From assembly GCF_004016505.1 (NCBI RefSeq), contig NZ_SACR01000004.1, forward strand, positions 1 to 64,000: a stretch of 64,000 nucleotides of DNA. Reading direction: 5' to 3'. This document shows positions 39,652-48,483 of the stretch, piece by piece (position 1 is the stretch's first letter; each line of letters begins with the position of its first letter). This stretch comes from Rubrivivax rivuli (GTDB lineage: Bacteria > Pseudomonadota > Gammaproteobacteria > Burkholderiales > Burkholderiaceae_C). The position numbers and the translations under genes are program-made. The notes under the pieces were generated by a model. The model searched no databases and was not told the origin of the DNA. It was given only the letters and a program-made list of their open reading frames with translations.

Positions 39652-41637
39652 ATGACCCCCGACGCTTCCGACGACGACCGCACCGTCATCCGGCCGCCCG
39701 GCGCAACGCCGCCCACGGGCTTCCAGCCCACGCAGTGGTCGGCCGGCAATGCCGGGGGCGCCGCGCCCCCGTCGGAGGCGACACAGATGGTGGCGCCACC
39801 GCCGGCCGATGGCGGACACCTGCCGGTGGGCACGATGCTGGCCGAGTTCCGCCTCACCGAACTGATCGGCGAGGGCGGCTTCGGGGTCGTCTACAAGGCC
39901 TTCGACACCTCGCTGGAGCGCGAGGTGGCACTGAAGGAGTACATGCCTTCGTCGCTGGCGCAGCGCGTGGGCGGCGGCACGCAGGTGCAGGTCAAGAGCG
40001 AGCGCTACCGCGAAACCTTCGAGGCCGGCCGCGAGAGCTTCGTGAAGGAAGCGAAGATGCTCGCCAGCTTTGACCACCCGTCGCTGGTGAAGGTCTACCG
40101 TTTCTGGGAGGCCAACGGCACCGCCTACATGGTGATGCCGCTGCTCAAGGGCACCACGCTGAAGGACGTTCTGCGCGACATGAAGCGCGGCGGCCAGCCC
40201 ATCGACGAGCCCTGGTTGCGCGGGGTGCTGAGCCAGATCACGGAAGCGCTGCTCGTCATCCACGCCGAGCAGGTCTACCACCGCGACATCGCACCCGACA
40301 ACGTGATGTTCCTGCCTGAGAAGGGCCGCTGGCTGCTGCTCGACTTCGGCGCGGCGCGGCGCGTCATCAGCGAGCAGACGCAGGCGCTGACGGTGATCCT
40401 GAAGCCGGGCTACGCGCCGGTGGAACAGTACGCCGAGATCCCGGGCATGAAGCAAGGCCCGTGGACCGATGTCTACGCGCTGGCCGCGGTGCTGTATTTC
40501 GCCATCGTCGGCCGCACGCCGCCCCCCAGCGTGGGCCGCATCCTCAACGACACCTACCAGCCGCTGGTGGAAAGCGCCGCCGGCCGTTTCAGCGAGCGTT
40601 TCCTCGGCGCCATCGACCGCGCGCTGGCCGTGCGGCCCGAGCACCGCACGCAGAGCATCGGCGAACTGCGCCAGGACATCGGCCTGGGTGACAGCGTGCC
40701 CGTCGAGTCGCATTACGCGACGCAGCCGCTGCCCCCCGGCACCGAAATGCCTGCGCGCTTTCCTGCCGAAGCCACCCAGGCCTATGCACCCACCGCCCGT
40801 GGGGCGCCCGCGCCGCAGACCTCGATGCCCGCCCCGCCGGCGCGGCCTGCTGCCGCCGCGCCGTCGGCCGCCGTGGCGGACCAGACCCCGCCAGCCAAAG
40901 GCAAGGGCGCGATGATCGGCGTCGGCGCAGGCGCCGTGGTGGCCATCGCGGTGGGGCTGTACTTCGCGCTGGCCCCCAAGCCCCGGCCGGCGCCGGTGGA
41001 CCAGACGGCGGTGCCCGCGCCAGCCCCTGCGCCGGCTTCGGCCGTGGTGGCTGCAGCGCCTGCGCCAGCACCGGCTGCGGCACCGCCCGCCGTGGCTGTG
41101 CCCGCGCAGCCGACCGGCTTCGAACCCGCGGCCGAGTTCGACCGTGTCGTGAAGGCGCAGACACCGGGCTTCGGCGTGCGCCTGCTCACCAACAAGACCA
41201 GCTACCGCATCGGCCGCGACGACCTCACCATGACGGTGCAGGCCGAGCGCGACGGCTACCTCTACCTTTTCGTGCACGGCGCCGACAAGTCGCTGCTGCA
41301 ACTGGTGCCCAGCTTCACCTCGGGCTCGGTGAAGGTGAAGAAGGGGCAGATCCTCAAGCTGCCGCTGCCGGGTGAAACCGCCTGGGAGACCAGCGGCCCG
41401 GCCGGCCCGACCGACCTGCTGGTGATGGTGTCGCCGCGCCAGCGCGACCACAGCGCGCTCAAGCCCAAGAAGGACGGCTCGATCCGCGTCTTCCCGACCG
41501 GTGCCGAAGCGGCCGCCCTGGCCGCCAGCTTCGACGGCACCGGCCCGGTGATGGCCGGCAAGCCGCTGTGCACCCCCAACCAGCCCTGCGAAGACGAGTT
41601 CGGTGCGGCGCTGGTCCGCGTCGAGATCGTGCCCTGA
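39652..41637 (+). CDS. T6SS Ser/Thr protein kinase (PpkA-like) with DUF4384 sensor domain
   Basis: 661 aa. Tail with DDRTVIRP (Thr11), kinase domain (about 62-320: LIGEGGFGVVYKAFD, VALKEYMP lysine, HRDIAPDNV catalytic loop, LDFGAARR), a Pro/Ala-rich juxtamembrane region, one transmembrane helix (about 419-441, GAMIGVGAGAVVAIAVGLYFAL) and a periplasmic DUF4384 domain (about 505-615: FGVRLLTNKTSYRIGRDDL, RDGYLYLFV). P. aeruginosa PpkA carries a different periplasmic domain, so the sensed signal may differ here. Expected substrate: a threonine recognised by TagH. Its TGA overlaps the presumed CTG start of greB. Confidence 0.93.
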   Translation: MTPDASDDDRTVIRPPGATPPTGFQPTQWSAGNAGGAAPPSEATQMVAPPPADGGHLPVGTMLAEFRLTELIGEGGFGVVYKAFDTSLEREVALKEYMPSSLAQRVGGGTQVQVKSERYRETFEAGRESFVKEAKMLASFDHPSLVKVYRFWEANGTAYMVMPLLKGTTLKDVLRDMKRGGQPIDEPWLRGVLSQITEALLVIHAEQVYHRDIAPDNVMFLPEKGRWLLLDFGAARRVISEQTQALTVILKPGYAPVEQYAEIPGMKQGPWTDVYALAAVLYFAIVGRTPPPSVGRILNDTYQPLVESAAGRFSERFLGAIDRALAVRPEHRTQSIGELRQDIGLGDSVPVESHYATQPLPPGTEMPARFPAEATQAYAPTARGAPAPQTSMPAPPARPAAAAPSAAVADQTPPAKGKGAMIGVGAGAVVAIAVGLYFALAPKPRPAPVDQTAVPAPAPAPASAVVAAAPAPAPAAAPPAVAVPAQPTGFEPAAEFDRVVKAQTPGFGVRLLTNKTSYRIGRDDLTMTVQAERDGYLYLFVHGADKSLLQLVPSFTSGSVKVKKGQILKLPLPGETAWETSGPAGPTDLLVMVSPRQRDHSALKPKKDGSIRVFPTGAEAAALAASFDGTGPVMAGKPLCTPNQPCEDEFGAALVRVEIVP

Positions 41638-42188
41638 ACAAGGCCTTCGTCAAGGAGCCCGAGGGGGACGACGAGGAAGACGGCCCGGGCCTGCCGCCGC
41701 TGCCGGCGGGCACGCGCAACTACATCACCCCCGCGGGCTACCAGCGGCTGCGCACCGAACTGATGACGCTGCTGGACGTAGAGCGGCCCAAGGTGGTGGA
41801 GACCGTCTCCTGGGCCGCCAAAAACGGCGACCGCAGCGAAAACGGCGACTACCTCTACGGCAAGAAGCGCCTGCGCGAGATCGACCGCCGCATCCGCTTT
41901 CTCACCAAGCGACTGGACATCGCCGAGGTGGCCGACCCCTCGGCCCACCACGGCAGCGACCAGGTCTTCTTCGGTGCCACCGTCACCTACGCCACCGCGT
42001 CGGGCGAGGAGCGCACCGTCACCATCAAGGGCATCGACGAGGCCGACAGCCTGCAGGGCGAGGTGAGCTGGATCGCTCCTATCGCCCGCGCGTTGCTCAA
42101 GGCGCGAGAGGGTGACGAAGTGACGCTGGTCACGCCTGTCGGTGTGGAGAAGATCGAGGTGGTGGAGGTCCGCTACCCGGCCCCCTGA
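41634..42188 (+). CDS. greB: Transcription elongation factor GreB, apparent CTG start
   Basis: About 184 aa. Rescues backtracked RNA polymerase by stimulating transcript cleavage. NYITPAGYQRLRTELMTLL, NGDRSENGDYLYGKKRLREID (coiled coil with the acidic tip), LTKRLDIAEVADPS and QVFFGATVTYA identify GreB. GreB proteins begin close to M-(N/S)-KAF-KE; here that position is CTG-AAC-AAG-GCC-TTC, with CTG at 41634 overlapping the kinase stop (CTGA). The only other upstream start I see is GTG at 41568, which would add 22 residues inside the kinase gene. Translation therefore probably begins at a near-cognate CTG coupled to the kinase, or the base is a sequence error for ATG. Convergent with spoT. Confidence 0.93.
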   Translation: MNKAFVKEPEGDDEEDGPGLPPLPAGTRNYITPAGYQRLRTELMTLLDVERPKVVETVSWAAKNGDRSENGDYLYGKKRLREIDRRIRFLTKRLDIAEVADPSAHHGSDQVFFGATVTYATASGEERTVTIKGIDEADSLQGEVSWIAPIARALLKAREGDEVTLVTPVGVEKIEVVEVRYPAP

Positions 42189-42204
42189 CCGGCGGCCTGC
42201 GGGC

Positions 42205-44493
42205 TCAGTGCAAGCGCGTGCGCGAGACCTTCAGCACCACCGGCGAACGCCGCATCGTGCGCAGCACGTCGGCCAGGTGCACGCGGTCGCGCACGCTGAT
42301 GAGCAGGCGCAGTTCGGTGGTTTCCTGCGCCGGGGTGGGGTCCATGTCGAGATGGGTGATGTCGGCCTCGGCACTGCTCACGGCCGAAGCCACCTGCGCC
42401 AGCACACCCTTGCCGTTCTGCACCAGCACGTGCAGCTGGGTCTCGAAGCTGCGCGTCATCTCTTCGGCCCAGTCGACGCGCATCCAGCGTTCGCTGTCGC
42501 GCTCGAGCAGGCGTTTGGCGGTGGGGCAGTCGGCGGTGTGCACCATCAGGCCTTCTCCGCGGCCCAGGTAGCCCACGATGTGGTCGCCGGGGATGGGCCG
42601 GCAACAGGGCGCGAACTGGATGGAAGCGCCTTCGCTGCCGTCCACCAGCACCTCGCCCTGCGTGAAGGCGTTGTCGTCCTGGCCATAGCGGCCCAGGGTC
42701 AGCGTGACGGCGTCGGGCCTGATGCCGCGCTCGCCCATCATCTGCGCCAGGCGCTTGGCCACGATGATCGCGATCTTGCGGCCCAGGCCGATGTCCACCA
42801 GCAATTCGCCGCGGTGGCGGTTGCCGCCCCAGCGCGCCAGCTGCTGCCACAGCGCCGCTGCGGCGGTGTCGGTGGGGTCGGCCGAGGGCGGCTGCAGGCC
42901 CTCGGCGCGCAGGGCCTGGGCCAGCAGCTTCTCGCCCAGGGCCCGCGACTCCTCGGCCTCCATGTTCTTGAGGTGGTGGCGGATCTTGCTGCGCGCACGC
43001 CCCGTGCGCACCATGCTCAGCCATGCTGGGTTGGGCTTGGCGCCGGGCGCGGTGATGATCTCCACCACGTCACCGCTCTTGAGCTCGGTCCGCAGCGCCA
43101 CGGGCTCGCCATTGACCTTGGCAGCCACCGTGTGCTGGCCGACATCACTGTGGATGGCGTAGGCGAAATCCACCGGCGTGGCGCCGCGTGGCAGCGCCAG
43201 GATCTTGCTGCGTGGCGTGAAGACGTAGACCGCGTCGGGGTGCAGGTCGATCTTCACGTGCTCCAGGAACTCGGCCGCGTCGCGCGTCTCGTTCTGGATA
43301 TCGAGCAGGCTCTGCAGCCACATCGCACTGAGCTGCTGGGCGTCGGCCGTGGCGTTGCGGCGGTCGTTGGTCTTGTAGATCCAGTGCGCTGCGATGCCCT
43401 TCTCGGCCACCGCGTGCATGGCCTCGGTGCGCACCTGGAACTCCACCGCCGTGCCCAGCGGGCTGACCAGCGTGGTGTGCAGGCTCTGGTAGCCGTTGGC
43501 CTTGGGGATGGCGATGTAGTCCTTGAAGCGGCCGGGCACCGGCTTGTAGAGCTGGTGCAGCACGCCCAGGGCGATGTAGCACTCCGTCAACGTGGGCACG
43601 ACGATGCGGAAGCCGAAGATGTCGTTGACCTGCGCGAAGCCGGCGTGCTTCTCGCGCATCTTCTCGTAGATGGACGAGACGGTCTTCTCGCGGCCGCTGA
43701 CCTGCACCTTCATCTTCTGCTGGACGAAGGCTTCCAGCACTTCCTTCTGCACGCGCTCGACGATGTCGCGCCGATGGCCGCGCGCCCGTTGCACCGCCTT
43801 CGACAGCGCCCCGTGCCGCCACGGGTGCAGCATCTCGAAGCACAGTTCCTGCAGTTCGCGGTAGGTCTGGTTCAGGCCCAGGCGGTGGGCGATGGGGGCG
43901 TAGATGTCGAGCGTCTCGCGCGCGATGCGCTGGCGCTTGTTCGGCGCCATGGCCTGCATCGTGCGCATGTTGTGCATGCGGTCGGCGAGCTTGATGAGGA
44001 TGACGCGCACGTCGCGCGCCATCGCGAGCAGCATCTTGCGGAAGCTCTCGGCCTGGCTTTCCTCGCGCGTGTTGAACTGCAGCTTGTCGAGCTTGGTCAG
44101 GCCGTCGACAAGGTCTGCCGTGGGCGCGCCGAACTTTTCGATCAGCTCGGTCTTGGTGACGCCCTGGTCTTCGATGGTGTCGTGCATCAGCGCGGCCATG
44201 ATGGCCTGCGCATCGAGTTTCCAGTCGGCGCACAGGCCGGCCACCGCGATGGGGTGGGTGATGTAGGGCAGGCCGCTGGCGCGGTACTGGCCCAGGTGGG
44301 CGGCGTCGGCGAACTTGTAGGCCTCGCGCACCTGCTTCAGTTCGGCCTTGGAGAGATAGCTGAGCTTGACGTTGAGCTCGGCGTAGGACGTGACCTCCAC
44401 CGACAGTTCGGCCGGGCCTTGCGCCAGCGGGCCGCGTTGCAGCCCTTGCAGCGCGGCAGGCAGCAGTTCGGCGGCAAGGGAACGCAGGCTCAT
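42205..44493 (-). CDS. spoT: Bifunctional (p)ppGpp synthetase/hydrolase SpoT (RSH)
   Basis: 762 aa. Controls the stringent response. HD hydrolase domain intact (THPIAVAGLCADW, AALMHDTIED, VDGLTKLDK, KLADRMHNMRTM). Synthetase domain has RFKDYIAIPKANGYQSLHTT; the RxKD form is that of bifunctional enzymes. Then TGS (VYVFTPRSKILALPRGATPVDFAYAIH), a zinc-finger/helical region (QFAPCCRPIPGDHIVGYL) and a C-terminal ACT domain (LLISVRDRVHLADVLRTMRR). Last gene of yicC-gmk-rpoZ-spoT; 16 bp from convergent greB. Confidence 0.97.
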   Translation of the reverse strand: MSLRSLAAELLPAALQGLQRGPLAQGPAELSVEVTSYAELNVKLSYLSKAELKQVREAYKFADAAHLGQYRASGLPYITHPIAVAGLCADWKLDAQAIMAALMHDTIEDQGVTKTELIEKFGAPTADLVDGLTKLDKLQFNTREESQAESFRKMLLAMARDVRVILIKLADRMHNMRTMQAMAPNKRQRIARETLDIYAPIAHRLGLNQTYRELQELCFEMLHPWRHGALSKAVQRARGHRRDIVERVQKEVLEAFVQQKMKVQVSGREKTVSSIYEKMREKHAGFAQVNDIFGFRIVVPTLTECYIALGVLHQLYKPVPGRFKDYIAIPKANGYQSLHTTLVSPLGTAVEFQVRTEAMHAVAEKGIAAHWIYKTNDRRNATADAQQLSAMWLQSLLDIQNETRDAAEFLEHVKIDLHPDAVYVFTPRSKILALPRGATPVDFAYAIHSDVGQHTVAAKVNGEPVALRTELKSGDVVEIITAPGAKPNPAWLSMVRTGRARSKIRHHLKNMEAEESRALGEKLLAQALRAEGLQPPSADPTDTAAAALWQQLARWGGNRHRGELLVDIGLGRKIAIIVAKRLAQMMGERGIRPDAVTLTLGRYGQDDNAFTQGEVLVDGSEGASIQFAPCCRPIPGDHIVGYLGRGEGLMVHTADCPTAKRLLERDSERWMRVDWAEEMTRSFETQLHVLVQNGKGVLAQVASAVSSAEADITHLDMDPTPAQETTELRLLISVRDRVHLADVLRTMRRSPVVLKVSRTRLH

Positions 44494-44576
44494 GGCCCGA
44501 ATTTAGCCTGCTTTGTGCACACCGGCCGTGCGCCGGGGCAATGCGCCGCGCATCCTCTTGCGGCTTGTGCGGAACC

Positions 44577-44610
44577 AAACAAAAGGGGCCCGGCCGTCAG
44601 GCGGGGCCCC
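44577..44610 (-). terminator. Intrinsic terminator after rpoZ
   Basis: On the minus strand an 11-bp stem with one C-C mismatch (arms at 44600-44610 and 44585-44595, TGAC loop) is followed by TTTTGTTT. It lies 29 bp after the rpoZ stop and before spoT, so spoT either has read-through transcription or its own promoter within this roughly 145-bp gap. Confidence 0.85.
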
Positions 44611-44639
44611 TCATGGGGAAGCGAGGCTTCAGTCGGGCG

Positions 44640-44843
44640 TCAGACGGGCACCTTGCGCAGCATCTCGACACCCACTTCGCCGGCGGCGATTTCGCGCAGG
44701 GCAGTCACGCCCGGCTTGTTCTTGGTCTCGATCTTGGGCGCGTGGCCCTGGCTCAGCATGCGGGCCCGGTAGGTGGCAGCCAGGACGAGCTGGAAGCGGT
44801 TCGGGATCTTGACGAGGCAGTCTTCGACAGTGATGCGGGCCAT
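44640..44843 (-). CDS. rpoZ: RNA polymerase omega subunit RpoZ
   Basis: 67 aa, the standard size for betaproteobacterial omega. [28 protein letters not shown] is diagnostic, ending [17 protein letters not shown]. Stabilises the beta-prime subunit and forms part of the ppGpp site, so its linkage to spoT is functionally sensible. It is 42 bp after gmk. Confidence 0.98.
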   Translation of the reverse strand: MARITVEDCLVKIPNRFQLVLAATYRARMLSQGHAPKIETKNKPGVTALREIAAGEVGVEMLRKVPV

Positions 44844-44885
44844 GGGTGCCTTCGGGGGTGTTTCAGGTGTGAGGCCGGCCCGTTT

Positions 44886-45506
44886 TCAGGCCAAGCCCAG
44901 CGCAGCGAAAACCTGCGAGCGGTTGCGCTGCTGCGCGGCGTACTTCAGGCGCTGGGAGTGAACGACCGTCTTCAGGTCGAACAACGCCGTCTCGAACAAG
45001 CTGTTGATGATAACAAAGTCGAAGTGCCGGGCCTGGGCCACCTCGGTGCGCGCGTTGGCCATGCGCGTGGCGATGACCTCGGGCGTGTCTTCGCCGCGGC
45101 GGTCCAGGCGCTGCATCAGTTCCCCCCAGCTCGGCGGCAGGATGAAGATCAGCACCGCGTGCGGGAACAGGCGCTTGATCTGCAGCGCGCCCTGCCAGTC
45201 GATTTCCAGCACCACGTCCTGACCGTCCGTCAGGCGCGCTTCGATGGCCTTGCGGCTGGTGCCGTAGAGGTTGCCGTGCACCTCGGCGTGCTCGAAGAAG
45301 TCGCCATGCGCGACCATCGCGCGGAATTCGGGCTCGGTGATGAAGTGGTACTCGCGGCCGTCCACCTCCTGCCCGCGCGGCTTGCGCGTGGTGTGGCTGA
45401 CGGAGACGGCGAGCCGCGAATCGAGCTCCAGCAGTGCCTTGACGAGGCTGGACTTGCCGGTGCCGCTGGGCGCCGCGACGCAGAAGAGGTTGCCTGGTGT
45501 TTCCAT
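44886..45506 (-). CDS. gmk: Guanylate kinase
   Basis: 206 aa. Converts GMP to GDP with ATP. P-loop APSGTGKSS (12-20), GMP-binding [32 protein letters not shown], and the C-terminal [16 protein letters not shown]. The operon links guanine nucleotide supply with rpoZ and spoT. It starts 34 bp after yicC. Confidence 0.98.
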   Translation of the reverse strand: METPGNLFCVAAPSGTGKSSLVKALLELDSRLAVSVSHTTRKPRGQEVDGREYHFITEPEFRAMVAHGDFFEHAEVHGNLYGTSRKAIEARLTDGQDVVLEIDWQGALQIKRLFPHAVLIFILPPSWGELMQRLDRRGEDTPEVIATRMANARTEVAQARHFDFVIINSLFETALFDLKTVVHSQRLKYAAQQRNRSQVFAALGLA

Positions 45507-45540
45507 GGCGGGATTTTCCCTCAGCGCCGCGGCCGCGGGC

Positions 45541-46452
45541 CTATTCGACGTTCTGCACCTGCTCGCGCATCTGCTCGATGGCCACCTTCATCTCCACCGA
45601 CAGGTTGGTGAGTTCCAGCGCCGCGCTCTTGCTGCCCAGGGTGTTGGCCTCACGCTGGAGTTCCTGGATCAGGAACTCCAGGCGCTTGCCGAGCTCGCCG
45701 CCGGTCTTCAGCAGGCGCTCGATCTCGTCGAGGTGCGAACCCAGGCGTCCCAGTTCTTCGGCCACGTCGATGCGGATGGCGAAGGCCGCGGCCTCGGCCA
45801 TCGCGCGTTCGTGCAGGCTCTGCGCAGGGATGGCGGCGCCAGCCTGCACGGTGGCCAGGGCCTCGTTCCAGCGTTCGAGGAAACGCGCCTGCTGGCGCTG
45901 CACCACCTGGGGCAGCAGCGGCGCGGCCTGCGCCGCCAGTTCGCGCAGGCGGGCCACGCGTTCCAGCAGGATGGCCGCCAGCCGGGCGCCTTCGCGCGCC
46001 CGCGCCTCGCGCAGGCCCTGAATGCAGCGGCGGGCGGCGTCCAGCGCCGGTTCGTCGAGCTTGACCGTGGTGCTGCCGCCCTTGCACCAGTGCAGCACCT
46101 CGTTGACGCTCAGCGGCCGCGCGCTGGGCAGCCAGCCCTGCACGTTGCCCTGGTGGTGAGACAGCCGGTTGAGCTGTTCGCTGGTGGGCGCGGGCACGGC
46201 GCTGTCGGTCTCGCGGCTGGTGGCCACGCGCAGCTCGATCTTGCCGCGGCGGAAGGCGCCGGTGAGCAGTTCGCGCAGCGCCGGCTCCAGGCCGCGCAGC
46301 TCGTCGGGCAGGCGCAGGGACAGGTCGAGGAAGCGGCCGTTGACCGAGCGCGCCTCCACCGTCACCGCGGCGGTGGAGGCCGGGGCCGTCTCGCCGGTTT
46401 CGCCGCCACTTGCCGCCGCGTTGGCGTAACCCGTCATGCTATAAACAGCCAC
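45541..46452 (-). CDS. yicC: YicC family endoribonuclease-type protein
   Basis: About 303 aa. GTG at 46452 is chosen: it gives [12 protein letters not shown], close to the usual YicC start, with GAGG 8 nt upstream; GTG at 46473 is an in-frame alternative. Conserved: [17 protein letters not shown] near the N-terminus and [20 protein letters not shown] plus [17 protein letters not shown] at the C-terminus. E. coli YicC has been linked to RNA turnover. First in the yicC-gmk-rpoZ-spoT operon, with only about 29 bp to the divergent kinase gene. Confidence 0.93.
   Translation of the reverse strand: MAVYSMTGYANAAASGGETGETAPASTAAVTVEARSVNGRFLDLSLRLPDELRGLEPALRELLTGAFRRGKIELRVATSRETDSAVPAPTSEQLNRLSHHQGNVQGWLPSARPLSVNEVLHWCKGGSTTVKLDEPALDAARRCIQGLREARAREGARLAAILLERVARLRELAAQAAPLLPQVVQRQQARFLERWNEALATVQAGAAIPAQSLHERAMAEAAAFAIRIDVAEELGRLGSHLDEIERLLKTGGELGKRLEFLIQELQREANTLGSKSAALELTNLSVEMKVAIEQMREQVQNVE
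46440..46445 (+). promoter_or_regulatory. Candidate -10 box for the kinase gene, inside yicC
   Basis: TATAAA is a rare AT-rich hexamer here and lies 37 bp before the ATG of the divergent kinase gene, within the first codons of yicC. No good -35 is 16-18 bp upstream (TTGGCG at 46421 is too close), so the call is tentative. Confidence 0.3.
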
Positions 46453-46481
46453 TCTTTTCGCCTCAAAAGTCACACCCGATT

Positions 46482-47450
46482 ATGTCGAAGCCCAAACCAG
46501 CGCCGTTGCCTTCGGGCACCGTGGTAGGGGGCTACACGATCGTCAAGAAACTGGCTGCTGGCGGCTTTGGCGTGGTGTACCTGGCCGAAGGCGACAACAA
46601 GCAGCTCGTTGCGATCAAAGAGTACCTGCCGGCCAGCCTGGCCGAGCGCTCCGCCGGCGAGCTGACGCCGCGTGTCAAGCCCGACAAGCAGCCGCTGTAC
46701 CGCCTGGGCCTGAAGAGTTTCTTCGAAGAAGGCCGCAGCCTCGCGCAGATCAGCCACCCCAGCGTGGTGAGCGTGCTGAACTTCTTTCGCGAGAACGAAA
46801 CCGTCTACATGGTGATGAACTACCTGCAGGGCGACACCCTGCAGGACTTCATCGTCACCGCGCGCGATCTCAAGCGCGACAAGGTGTTCCGCGAGAGCAC
46901 CATCCGCAGCTTGTTCGACGAGATCCTGCGCGGCTTGCGCATCGTGCACCAGCACAAGATGCTGCACCTGGACATCAAGCCGGCCAACATCTTCGTCACC
47001 AACGACAACAAGGCGGTGATGCTCGACTTCGGCGCCGCGCGCGAGGTCCTGAGCAAGGAGGGCAACTTCATCCGCCCGATGTACACGCCGGGCTTCGCAG
47101 CGCCCGAGATGTACCGCCGCGACGGCACGCTCGGCCCCTGGACCGACATCTACGCCATCGGCGCCTGCATCTACGCCTGCATGCAGGGCTACCCGCCCAA
47201 CGACGCGCCGCAGCGCATCGAGAAAGACCGCCTGGCGCTCAGCCTGAGCCGCCTGCGCAACGTGTACTCCGACAACCTCATCGAGGTGACCGAGTGGTGC
47301 ATGAGCCTCGACCCGCTGAGCCGCCCGCAGAGCGTGTTCGCCCTGCAGAAGGAGCTGGCGCGCGAGACCGAGCGCCGCTACACCAAGCTGAGTTTCGGCG
47401 AGCGGCTGAAGCTGCAGATCGAGACGCTGAAGACGGGCCAGAAGGCCTGA
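46482..47450 (+). CDS. Soluble Ser/Thr protein kinase (second kinase, outside the T6SS)
   Basis: 322 aa. Kinase fold with Gly-rich loop KKLAAGGFGVVYLAEG, VAIKEYLP (catalytic lysine), HLDIKPANIFV catalytic loop (HLD in place of HRD), LDFGAAREVL, and YTPGFAAPEMYRRDGTLGPWTDIYAIG. No transmembrane segment. Its catalytic region resembles that of the T6SS kinase (GGFGVVY, KEY(L/M)P, LDFGAAR). Followed 6 bp later by a PP2C gene, forming a kinase/phosphatase pair. Substrates unknown. Confidence 0.93.
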   Translation: MSKPKPAPLPSGTVVGGYTIVKKLAAGGFGVVYLAEGDNKQLVAIKEYLPASLAERSAGELTPRVKPDKQPLYRLGLKSFFEEGRSLAQISHPSVVSVLNFFRENETVYMVMNYLQGDTLQDFIVTARDLKRDKVFRESTIRSLFDEILRGLRIVHQHKMLHLDIKPANIFVTNDNKAVMLDFGAAREVLSKEGNFIRPMYTPGFAAPEMYRRDGTLGPWTDIYAIGACIYACMQGYPPNDAPQRIEKDRLALSLSRLRNVYSDNLIEVTEWCMSLDPLSRPQSVFALQKELARETERRYTKLSFGERLKLQIETLKTGQKA

Positions 47451-47456
47451 CGCCGC

Positions 47457-48371
47457 ATGCAGTTCTCCGTGTACCAGGTCAGCCGCAAGGGCGGGCGCGA
47501 GAAGAACGAAGACCGCATGGGCTACTGCTACACGCGGGATGCCGGGCTGTTCGCGCTGGCCGACGGCATGGGCGGCCACCCCGAAGGCGAGGTGGCCAGC
47601 CAGCTGGCTCTGCAAACCATGTCGGCGATGTTCCAGCGCGAGGCCAAGCCCAAGCTGGCCGACCCGCTGCGCTTCCTGCAGGAAGCCATCATCGCCGGCC
47701 ACCACCAGCTGCTGCGCTACGCCACCGAGCGCGCGCTGATGGACACGCCGCGCACCACCATCGTGGCCTGCGTGCTGCAGGGCAAGCAGGCCTACTGGGC
47801 GCACTGCGGTGATTCGCGCCTGTACTTGGTGCGGGGTGACAAGCTGGTGGCGCGCACGCGCGACCACAGTTATTCGGAGTTGCAGGAAACGCTGTCGCAT
47901 GTGGTGCCCATGGGCGACCGCGTCAACCGCAACGTGCTTTTCACCTGTCTCGGCAGCCCGGGCAAGCCGGTGGTGGATACCGCGGGCCCGCTGGTGGTGC
48001 ACCCCGGCGACCGCGTGATGCTGTGCAGCGACGGCTTGTGGGGCAGCCTGCCAGACAACCAGATCACCGACATCCTGGCCCAGCACCAGATCGGTGATGC
48101 CGTGCCGGAACTGGTGGAGCGTGCACTGCGCGTGGCCGGCGAGAAGAGCGACAACGTCACCGTGCTCGCGGTCGAGTGGGAATCGGCTGAAGACATGGAC
48201 AGCAAGGGCGCCATCAGCACGCTGTCGCTGGGCGATGAGGTTTTTGCCTCCACCATCCAGGCCAGCCTGGGCGCCGATGCGAACGCCGACGACCTGGACG
48301 AGGCCGAGATCGAGCGCAGCATTCGCGAGATCAACGAAGCTATCCAGCGGTCCTCAGCGCGCAAGCGCTGA
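47457..48371 (+). CDS. PP2C-type Ser/Thr phosphatase paired with the soluble kinase
   Basis: 304 aa. Motifs: [68 protein letters not shown] and [13 protein letters not shown] 60-residue acidic C-terminal extension ([30 protein letters not shown]) follows the catalytic domain. The last seven codons and the stop are part of a long perfect hairpin. It opposes the kinase 6 bp upstream. Confidence 0.94.
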   Translation: MQFSVYQVSRKGGREKNEDRMGYCYTRDAGLFALADGMGGHPEGEVASQLALQTMSAMFQREAKPKLADPLRFLQEAIIAGHHQLLRYATERALMDTPRTTIVACVLQGKQAYWAHCGDSRLYLVRGDKLVARTRDHSYSELQETLSHVVPMGDRVNRNVLFTCLGSPGKPVVDTAGPLVVHPGDRVMLCSDGLWGSLPDNQITDILAQHQIGDAVPELVERALRVAGEKSDNVTVLAVEWESAEDMDSKGAISTLSLGDEVFASTIQASLGADANADDLDEAEIERSIREINEAIQRSSARKR

Positions 48372-48387
48372 GGACCGCTGGATAGCT
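48338..48387. terminator. Perfect 23-bp hairpin with GCAA tetraloop spanning the phosphatase stop codon
   Basis: Arms 48338-48360 and 48365-48387 are exact reverse complements around GCAA, a GNRA-type tetraloop. The left arm is coding sequence and the stop codon (48369-48371) lies in the right arm. No T-run follows, so it is not a textbook intrinsic terminator. It could block 3'-exonucleases, be an RNase III substrate, or uncouple the kinase/phosphatase unit from rph. Confidence 0.6.
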
Positions 48388-48410
48388 GGCGCTGTCCGTT
48401 CAGCTCCCCC

Positions 48411-48432
48411 GAGCCCCCTCCGGGAGGGGCTC
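48411..48432. other. Second inverted repeat before rph
   Basis: GAGCCCC (48411-48417) and GGGGCTC (48426-48432) form a 7-bp stem; GTCCGT and ACGGAC further out can extend it imperfectly. With the preceding hairpin it gives a double-hairpin block of the REP-like kind between the phosphatase and rph. Whether the sequence is repeated elsewhere in the genome cannot be seen here. Confidence 0.4.
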
Positions 48433-48483
48433 CAGTCAGACGGACCACAATCGTCGGGTTCGCACTCGACGATTTCCTACCCC

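Noticed and set aside
42142..44772. 876-codon plus-strand frame opposite spoT
   Set aside because: Antisense shadow of spoT, rich in His/Arg/Leu with no recognisable domain.
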